Shown piece after piece: positions 4,285 through 9,397 of a DNA stretch of 10,641 nt. The stretch lies in assembly GCA_051881335.1 (NCBI GenBank), contig JBJEPR010000181.1:1-10641 (forward strand). Reading direction: 5' to 3'. The position numbers and the translations under genes are program-made. How positions within the stretch are numbered: position 1 is the first letter of the stretch; each line of letters opens with the position of its first letter. The DNA comes from Fimenecus sp051881335 (GTDB lineage: Bacteria > Bacillota > Clostridia > Oscillospirales > Acutalibacteraceae). Below the pieces are notes generated by a model. The model saw only the letters and a list, made by a program, of their open reading frames with translations. It searched no databases and was not told the DNA's origin.

Positions 4285-6795
4285 ATGACACAATATACTG
4301 TTACGGGAATGAGCTGTGCGGCTTGCAGTGCCCGTGTTGAAAAGGCTGTGGGCGCGGTTGCGGGCGTAACCGCTTGCAGTGTCAGCCTTTTAACCAATTC
4401 TATGGGTGTAGAGGGTGACGCATCCCCAACTGAAATTATTGCCGCTGTGGAACGCGCAGGTTACGGCGCAAGTTTAAAAACGCAAAACGCACAAAATCCA
4501 CAAAGCGCTGTGCCAAAGGATAATGAAATCTTAAAAGATACCGAAACGCCGAAACTGAAAAAACGGCTTCTGTATTCCGTTATTTTTTTAGCGGCGCTGA
4601 TGTATATTTCTATGGGACATATGCTGGGCGCTCCCCTGCCCGCAGTACTCACAGAAAATCCGATGGCATTTGGCCTTACTCAGCTGTTGCTGACAGTTGT
4701 GATTATGATCATCAACCAAAAGTTTTTTATCAGCGGATTTCAAGGGCTTGTGCACCGCGCACCGAATATGGATACGCTGGTCGCACTTGGCGCAGGCGCA
4801 TCGTTTATTTACAGTGTATACGCGCTGTACGCTATGTCCCAAGCGCAAATTTCCGGCGGAACTGCCGCTGCAATGCACTGGATGCACGAATTCTATTTTG
4901 AATCTGCCGCGATGATTTTAACACTGATTACCGTCGGAAAAATGTTAGAATCGCGTGCGAAAGGTAAAACAACCGATGCGCTCAAAGGGTTGATACAGCT
5001 GTCTCCGAAAACCGCAGTGATTTTGCACAATGATACGGAAAGCACCGTGCCGATTGAGCAGGTAAAAATCGGCGATATTTTTGTGGTACGCCCAGGTGAA
5101 AGTATTCCTGTAGACGGTGAAATCCTTGATGGGCACAGCGCCGTGGACGAATCGACATTAACAGGCGAAAGCATTCCGGTTGATAAGTCTGTCGGTGACA
5201 CCGTTACCGCCGCAACCATCAACCAATCCGGATTTTTGCGTTGCCGCGCCACGCGTGTCGGTGCAGATACAACGCTTTCCCAAATTATCCAAATGGTCAG
5301 CGACGCCGCCGCAACCAAAGCGCCGATTGCAAAAGCGGCCGACCGCGTTTCTGGCGTTTTTGTGCCAATTGTAATTGGGATTGCTGTAATTACTGCCATT
5401 GTTTGGTTATGTATCGGGCAAAGCGTCGGATATGCGCTTGCCAGAGGGATTTCAGTTTTGGTTATCAGTTGCCCGTGCGCTTTGGGGTTAGCAACACCTG
5501 TGGCTGTGATGGTCGGGAACGGCAAAGCGGCAAAAAACGGTATTTTATTTAAAACTGCCGCCGCATTGGAACAGGCCGGAAAAACAAAAATTGTCGTTTT
5601 GGATAAAACCGGTACGATTACAAACGGTACGCCGATTGTAACGGATATTCTCCCTACGGAAACAGCGGATAAAAACAGTCTGTTACATTTGGCTTGCTCC
5701 TTGGAACAGAAAAGTGAGCATCCGCTTTCCAAAGCAATTATGGCTTACGGCGGACAAAACGCTGTTCCGCTTTCGGAAGTAACTGCTTTTCAAGCTATGC
5801 CTGGGAACGGTCTGCAAGGCCTTGTAGACGGGCGGCAAGTGTTCGGCGGAAATTATGCTTTCATTGCCGAAAAAGCGGAAATCCCCGCATCTGCGGAGGC
5901 TTCTGCAAATGTCTTTGCAGAACAGGGCAAAACACCGCTGTTTTTTGCCGACGAGACTTCTTTTTTAGGTATCATTGTTGTGGCTGACACACTAAAAAAA
6001 GAAAGTCCGCAAGCAATTAAAGAACTGCAAAATATGGGCATTCGCGTCGTGATGCTGACAGGCGACAATCAACGCACTGCAAAAGCGGTCGGCAAGACAG
6101 CGGGTGTAGACGAAGTCATTGCAGGCGTACTCCCCGACGGCAAGGAAGCAGTTATCCGTAATTTGCAAGCAAGCGGAAAGGTAATGATGGTCGGCGATGG
6201 TATCAATGACGCGCCCGCTCTCACGCGTGCAGATACCGGCATTGCCATCGGTGCGGGGACGGATATTGCCATTGATGCGGCGGATGTTGTTTTGATGAAA
6301 AGCCGCTTAACCGATGTCCCAGCAGCAATTCGGCTAAGCCGTGCAACCTTGCGGAATATCCACGAAAACCTGTTCTGGGCATTCCTATATAATGCAATCG
6401 GCATACCGCTTGCGGCAGGTGTGTTTATTCCGATATTCGGTTGGACGCTAAATCCAATGTTCGGCGCGGCGGCTATGAGCCTTTCGAGCTTTTGTGTTGT
6501 CACAAACGCTTTGCGATTAAACTTTTTTAAGTTATATAAACAAACCAATCAACAAAAAAACAAGCCTAAAAAAGGCTTAAAGGAGGAAATAAATATGGAA
6601 AAAACATTAAAAATTGAAGGAATGATGTGCGGGCACTGCGAGGCGCATGTCAAATCTGCTTTGGAGGCGCTCGACGGCGTGGAAAGTGCAAAAGTCAGCC
6701 ACGAAAGCGGCACGGCGGTACTCACACTCAACAAAGAAGTTGCGGATGAAGTGCTCAAAGCGGCAGTAGAAGCAGAAGGCTACAAGGTTCAGTAA
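4285..6795 (+). CDS. copA: Cu(I)-exporting P1B-1 ATPase CopA, fused in frame to CopZ
   Basis: CopA pumps Cu(I) out across the cytoplasmic membrane using ATP. One N-terminal HMA domain holds GMSCAAC (residues 8-14). The transmembrane and catalytic parts follow: actuator TGES at 293-296, CPC in TM6 at 396-398, phosphorylated D440 in DKTGT, HP at 479-480, and GDGINDAP at 637-644. The P1B-1 residues N703 in LYNAIGIPLAAG and M731-S734 in MSLSS are also present. The pump proper ends near residue 750. Unusually, reading continues through a lysine- and glutamine-rich linker (752-770) into a complete CopZ-like domain (771-836, MCGHC at 781-785), giving 836 residues rather than about 750. An AAGGGAG ribosome site only 4 nt from the ATG overlaps the csoR stop. 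The junction sequence is discussed under the internal CopZ entry. Confidence 0.95.
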   Translation: MTQYTVTGMSCAACSARVEKAVGAVAGVTACSVSLLTNSMGVEGDASPTEIIAAVERAGYGASLKTQNAQNPQSAVPKDNEILKDTETPKLKKRLLYSVIFLAALMYISMGHMLGAPLPAVLTENPMAFGLTQLLLTVVIMIINQKFFISGFQGLVHRAPNMDTLVALGAGASFIYSVYALYAMSQAQISGGTAAAMHWMHEFYFESAAMILTLITVGKMLESRAKGKTTDALKGLIQLSPKTAVILHNDTESTVPIEQVKIGDIFVVRPGESIPVDGEILDGHSAVDESTLTGESIPVDKSVGDTVTAATINQSGFLRCRATRVGADTTLSQIIQMVSDAAATKAPIAKAADRVSGVFVPIVIGIAVITAIVWLCIGQSVGYALARGISVLVISCPCALGLATPVAVMVGNGKAAKNGILFKTAAALEQAGKTKIVVLDKTGTITNGTPIVTDILPTETADKNSLLHLACSLEQKSEHPLSKAIMAYGGQNAVPLSEVTAFQAMPGNGLQGLVDGRQVFGGNYAFIAEKAEIPASAEASANVFAEQGKTPLFFADETSFLGIIVVADTLKKESPQAIKELQNMGIRVVMLTGDNQRTAKAVGKTAGVDEVIAGVLPDGKEAVIRNLQASGKVMMVGDGINDAPALTRADTGIAIGAGTDIAIDAADVVLMKSRLTDVPAAIRLSRATLRNIHENLFWAFLYNAIGIPLAAGVFIPIFGWTLNPMFGAAAMSLSSFCVVTNALRLNFFKLYKQTNQQKNKPKKGLKEEINMEKTLKIEGMMCGHCEAHVKSALEALDGVESAKVSHESGTAVLTLNKEVADEVLKAAVEAEGYKVQ
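6555..6578 (+). other. Slippery heptamer, A-runs and small hairpin at the copA-copZ junction
   Basis: Within the open frame there is an A7 run (6554-6560), then AAGCCT-AAAAA-AGGCTT (6562-6578), a 6-bp stem whose loop and flank form an A6 run. The heptamer A_AAA_AAC (6555-6561) is in the correct phase for a canonical -1 slippery site. A -1 shift there reads CAA GCC and stops at TAA (6567-6569). The +1 frame stops at TAA (6578-6580). Either shift would therefore release CopA without the CopZ domain. The hairpin is weak and starts directly after the heptamer, without the usual 5-9 nt spacer. Function is inferred only. Confidence 0.4.
6581..6586 (+). promoter_or_regulatory. Internal Shine-Dalgarno for CopZ
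   Basis: A perfect AGGAGG inside the fused reading frame, 8 nt before the in-frame ATG at 6595-6597. It is a better ribosome site than those of csoR or copA, so separate initiation at CopZ is very likely. Confidence 0.8.
6595..6795 (+). CDS. copZ: Copper chaperone CopZ (internal in-frame start within the copA frame)
   Basis: This is a 66-residue HMA-fold Cu(I) chaperone carrying copper in the cytoplasm to CopA and CsoR. It begins MEKTLKIEGMMCGHCEAHV; the Cu(I) ligands are the cysteines of MCGHC (C12 and C15 of CopZ). The length and the beta-alpha-beta-beta-alpha-beta pattern match a free-standing CopZ. It shares the copA reading frame but has its own consensus AGGAGG and ATG, as in ordinary clostridial csoR-copA-copZ operons where copZ is separate. 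So free CopZ is probably made as well as, or instead of, the CopA-CopZ fusion. Escherichia coli is known to make CopA and a CopZ-like protein from one copA gene by programmed frameshifting, so dual output from one locus has a precedent by a different route. Whether the fusion itself is real depends on the A-run lengths in the junction. Confidence 0.7.
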   Translation: MEKTLKIEGMMCGHCEAHVKSALEALDGVESAKVSHESGTAVLTLNKEVADEVLKAAVEAEGYKVQ

Positions 6796-6805
6796 TCCAA
6801 ATCTC

Positions 6806-6841
6806 AAAAAGAGCGATGCAAACAACTGCATCGCTCTTTTT
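6806..6841. terminator. Shared bidirectional terminator
   Basis: A perfect 15-bp inverted repeat, AAAAAGAGCGATGCA (6806-6820) and TGCATCGCTCTTTTT (6827-6841), around a 6-nt loop. The A5/T5 ends give a T-run in both directions. It lies 10 nt after the copA-copZ stop and 14 nt after the end of the convergent zinc ATPase gene, so it should end both operons. Confidence 0.92.
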
Positions 6842-6855
6842 ACCTATTCAGCAGA

Positions 6856-8703
6856 TTATTCTTTATAAATCATTGCACGCATCGCATTGCAAACTGCCAA
6901 CACCATCACGCCGACATCGGCAAATACCGCAAGCCACATACTTGCAAGGCCAAATGCACTTAAAATCAACACAACGGCCTTAACCAACAAGGCAAATACG
7001 ATGTTTTCGTGCACAATTTGCATCGTTTTACGCGAAATTTTCAGTGCAGTTACCAGTTTTGATGGCTTGTCATCCATTAAAACAACATCGGCCGCCTCAA
7101 TCGCCGCATCACTGCCAAGTGCGCCCATCGCAATCCCGACATCGGCGCGTGCAAGTACGGGTGCATCATTGATACCGTCGCCGACAAACACCAAGGTAGA
7201 TTTCGGACTCTTTTTCGTCAACAAATTTTCTGTCTTTTCCACTTTGTCATCGGGCATTAACTGTGTATAGGCTTCATCAATCCCGAGTTCTTTGGCAACC
7301 GCCCGCCCGACTTTGTCACTGTCACCGGTAAGCATAACCGTTTTGCGAATGCCAGAAGCCTTCAACTGTTCCACAGCCGATTTCGCGTCGATTTTCACCG
7401 TGTCAGAAATAACAATATGCCCGGCATACTCGCCATTCACAGCGATATGCACCGTTGTACCGACAGTTTTGCATTCGTGGAAATCCACACCGACAGACTG
7501 CATCAGAACGCCATTCCCAACATAGACGGTTTTGCCGTCAATCTCTGCGTGAATTCCACGCCCCGAAAGCTCCTCAATGTTTGTAATGCGGGTTTTATCA
7601 ATATGCCAACCGTGTGCTTTTAAAATGGAAACGGCTATCGGATGCGAAGAAAAGCTCTCCGCCGCCGCGGCAATATCTAACAGTTCGCCTTCAGAAATCT
7701 GCTGTGGATGAATAGCCGTTACCGTAAAAGTACCGTTAGTCAGCGTACCGGTTTTGTCAAACACGACGGTTTCTGCTTTGGAAAGCGTCTCCAAGTAATT
7801 CGCACCCTTGATGAGCACGCCTTGTTTAGAAGCACCGCCGATACCGCCGAAAAAGGAAAGCGGCACTGATACAACCAACGCGCACGGGCAGGAAACCACA
7901 AGGAATGTCAATGCTCTTGTCACCCATACGGAAAATTCCTGCTTAAAAAGCAGCGGCGGAATCAGCGCAAGGGCAAGCGCCGCAAATACTACACACGGTG
8001 TGTAATATTTTGCAAATCGTGTAATAAAATTCTCACTTTTCGCTTTTTTCGAGGTTGCATTTTCCACCAAATCCAATATTTTGGAAACCGTACTTTCACC
8101 AAAAACACTGGTTACTTTTGCTTCAATCAAACCGTTTTGATTGACAGAACCGCTGATAATGCTGTCACCTACGCGGCAGGTCACGGGTACACTTTCCCCG
8201 GTCAGCGCAGAAGCATTTACCGTTGTCTCTCCTTTAGTAACCACCGCGTCTAACGGAACTTTTTCACCGGGCTTGATTTCAATTATTTCCCCGATTGCAA
8301 CTTCTTCGGGAGATACAGTCTGCACAACTCCGTCCCGCAGGACATTGGCATAATCCGGGCGGATATCCATCAAAGCGGCAATGGATTTTCGGCTTTTGCC
8401 GACCGCAATGCTTTGAAACAGCTCGCCAACCTGATAGAACAGCATCACGGCAACCGCCTCCGGATAATCCGCAACGAAAAATGCCCCGATTGTGGCAACT
8501 GACATCAAAAAATTCTCATCGAACACTTGCCCGTGCACAATATTGCGCAGCGCTTCAAATACCACATCGTACCCCGCAATCGCATATGGGACAAGAAAGG
8601 TGAGCAAACGCACAACACCATCGGTCGGTAATACCCATACAACACACAAAAGCACTGCGGCAAGAACAATGCGAAATAAATTTCGTTTTTGCTTTCTTGA
8701 CAT
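6856..8703 (-). CDS. cadA: Zn/Cd/Pb-exporting P1B-2 ATPase (CadA/ZntA type) lacking its HMA
   Basis: This pump exports Zn(II), Cd(II) or Pb(II) across the cytoplasmic membrane. The 615 residues hold TGES at 168-171, SCPCALVVSVP with CPC at 272-274, phosphorylated D316 in DKTGT, HP at 354-355, and GDGINDAP at 508-515. Specificity rests on K575 in TM7 (LLVKAVVLIL) and D596 in TM8 (WLAVFADVG). These match the paired Lys and Asp that define P1B-2 pumps such as ZntA. GALGSDAAIEAADVVLM is also typical. The N-terminal HMA normally fused to such pumps is absent; the protein starts with a basic stretch just before TM1. A separate HMA gene lies 10 bp upstream. The ATG at 8701-8703 has a GAGGTG ribosome site overlapping that gene's TGA stop, which points to coupled translation. 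It is the last gene of the arsR-HMA-ATPase operon. Confidence 0.94.
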   Translation of the reverse strand: MSRKQKRNLFRIVLAAVLLCVVWVLPTDGVVRLLTFLVPYAIAGYDVVFEALRNIVHGQVFDENFLMSVATIGAFFVADYPEAVAVMLFYQVGELFQSIAVGKSRKSIAALMDIRPDYANVLRDGVVQTVSPEEVAIGEIIEIKPGEKVPLDAVVTKGETTVNASALTGESVPVTCRVGDSIISGSVNQNGLIEAKVTSVFGESTVSKILDLVENATSKKAKSENFITRFAKYYTPCVVFAALALALIPPLLFKQEFSVWVTRALTFLVVSCPCALVVSVPLSFFGGIGGASKQGVLIKGANYLETLSKAETVVFDKTGTLTNGTFTVTAIHPQQISEGELLDIAAAAESFSSHPIAVSILKAHGWHIDKTRITNIEELSGRGIHAEIDGKTVYVGNGVLMQSVGVDFHECKTVGTTVHIAVNGEYAGHIVISDTVKIDAKSAVEQLKASGIRKTVMLTGDSDKVGRAVAKELGIDEAYTQLMPDDKVEKTENLLTKKSPKSTLVFVGDGINDAPVLARADVGIAMGALGSDAAIEAADVVLMDDKPSKLVTALKISRKTMQIVHENIVFALLVKAVVLILSAFGLASMWLAVFADVGVMVLAVCNAMRAMIYKE

Positions 8704-8713
8704 TTAGCACACC

Positions 8714-8932
8714 TCAATAAATCAGTCTGCAATCGCGTTCTACCTTACGGCAGATTTTTTCAATCTTTTTCAGTAAATCCACCGTAATTTCACCTTCCGT
8801 TTCCAAGGTCAACTTTTGCGTCATAAAGTTGATGTTCGCCTGTTTTACCTCAGGCATTTTATTGACGGCATCTTCCATTTTTGCGGCACAGTTCGCACAA
8901 TCCAAGTCTTCGAATTTATATACTTTCAGCAT
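8714..8932 (-). CDS. Free-standing heavy-metal-associated (HMA) domain protein
   Basis: This 72-residue single HMA domain is likely the metal-binding or metal-delivery module of the adjacent Zn/Cd pump. The motif is LDCANCAAKME, with D11, C12 and C15. The D-C-x-x-C form is the one seen in ZntA/CadA N-terminal domains, where Asp helps bind divalent metal, unlike the M-x-C-x-x-C copper form in this window's CopA and CopZ. It resembles the first 70 or so residues of a fused CadA and ends with the KKIEKICRKVERD-type helix and strand that would lead into TM1. A strong GAGGAGG lies inside the end of the upstream regulator gene, and only 1 bp separates that gene's stop from this ATG. It ends 10 bp before the ATPase. 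The tight spacing suggests matched output of HMA and pump. Confidence 0.88.
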   Translation of the reverse strand: MLKVYKFEDLDCANCAAKMEDAVNKMPEVKQANINFMTQKLTLETEGEITVDLLKKIEKICRKVERDCRLIY

Positions 8933-8933
8933 T

Positions 8934-9275
8934 TTACATATCCTCCTCTGTCAGATGTTCAAACCCCTGCCCGATAATCGAGCGGACATGGTCATCTGCT
9001 AAAAAATATATAATGGTTTTGCCCTCGCGGCGGTTAGCAATCAGCTTTGCATCTTTGAGCACCTTTAATTGATGCGAAATTGCCGATTGCGTCATACCCA
9101 AAAGTTCGGTAATTTCCCGTACGCAAAGTTCCTGCCCAAACAATGAGAACAGTATTTTTATTCGTGTGGTATCCCCGAAAATTTTAAATAAATCCGCCAA
9201 ATCGCAAAGCGCCTCATCCTTCGGCAATTTGGTGCGCGCACAATCCAAAGCCGCGGTATGATTATGGTTATACAT
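8934..9275 (-). CDS. ArsR/SmtB-family Zn(II)/Cd(II)-responsive repressor
   Basis: This is a winged-helix dimer that releases DNA on metal binding. ELCVREITELLGMTQSAISH is the alpha-3 to recognition-helix segment, with LKDAKLIANRREGKTIIYFL as the wing. Residues below are numbered from the upstream ATG (9282-9284). The alpha-5 zinc site of SmtB/CzrA is complete: D97-x-H99 and H110-x-x-E113, with the correct 11-residue gap between the histidines. C54 in ELCV sits where CadC/ArsR carry alpha-3 cysteines, but the second cysteine is replaced (ELCVRE). The N-terminus holds H7, H9, C15 and C27. The likely true start is the fourth codon, ATG at 9273-9275, 9 nt after AGAGGAG. The upstream ATG abuts that ribosome site and could not use it. 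The gene leads the HMA-ATPase operon and has two palindromes in its promoter, consistent with autoregulation. Confidence 0.92.
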   Translation of the reverse strand: MYNHNHTAALDCARTKLPKDEALCDLADLFKIFGDTTRIKILFSLFGQELCVREITELLGMTQSAISHQLKVLKDAKLIANRREGKTIIYFLADDHVRSIIGQGFEHLTEEDM

Positions 9276-9292
9276 CAAATGCATCTCCTCTC

Positions 9293-9312
9293 ATATGAAT
9301 TTATATTCATAT
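9293..9312. promoter_or_regulatory. ArsR-family operator 1
   Basis: A perfect inverted repeat with 8-bp arms, ATATGAAT (9293-9300) and ATTCATAT (9305-9312), around TTAT. It closely resembles the ATATGAA-x-TTCATAT operators known for SmtB/CzrA-type zinc sensors. It lies at and just after the predicted transcription start and ends next to the repressor gene's ribosome site. Confidence 0.75.
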
Positions 9313-9339
9313 ATTATCATTGTTCATATGAATTGTCAA
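9311..9339 (-). promoter_or_regulatory. Promoter of the zinc/cadmium operon
   Basis: On the minus strand a perfect -35 TTGACA (9334-9339) is followed by either GATAAT (9313-9318, 5 of 6, 15-nt spacer) or TAATAT (9311-9316, 17-nt spacer). The repressor dyads lie in the spacer and at the start of transcription. Confidence 0.75.
9323..9332. promoter_or_regulatory. Possible ArsR-family operator 2
   Basis: A perfect 10-bp palindrome TTCATATGAA in the promoter spacer. It contains the same TTCATAT and ATATGAA half-sites as operator 1 but overlapped and in inverted order. Its outward half-sites could pair with those of operator 1 or bind a second dimer. Confidence 0.5.
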
Positions 9340-9353
9340 TACTATATTATTAA

Positions 9354-9382
9354 AAAATCCGCAGAAAATTCCTGCGGATTTT
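9354..9382 (-). terminator. Intrinsic terminator of the beta-mannosidase gene
   Basis: An 11-bp stem, AAAATCCGCAG (9354-9364) and CTGCGGATTTT (9372-9382), around a 7-nt loop. In the minus direction a T6 run follows. It lies 15 nt after the beta-mannosidase stop and separates it from the zinc operon promoter, so the two are not one transcript. Confidence 0.88.
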
Positions 9383-9397
9383 ACATAGTTTCAAAAA

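Noticed and set aside
4893..5732. Long open frame of about 279 codons on the minus strand, antisense to copA
   Set aside because: It lies wholly inside the conserved copA gene, has no ribosome site or recognisable motif, and its low-complexity Ser/Thr/Ala/Pro-rich translation is what the reverse of a pump gene typically gives.
6562..6578. Hairpin between copA and copZ as an intrinsic terminator
   Set aside because: The stem is only 6 bp and is followed by TAAAGGAGG rather than a T-run, so it should not end transcription.
3730..6855. Copper module as an island integrated at tRNA-Leu
   Set aside because: Integrative elements normally join the tRNA 3' end, but the module lies on the 5' side. 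No repeat of the tRNA 3' segment, integrase or mobility gene was found in the window.
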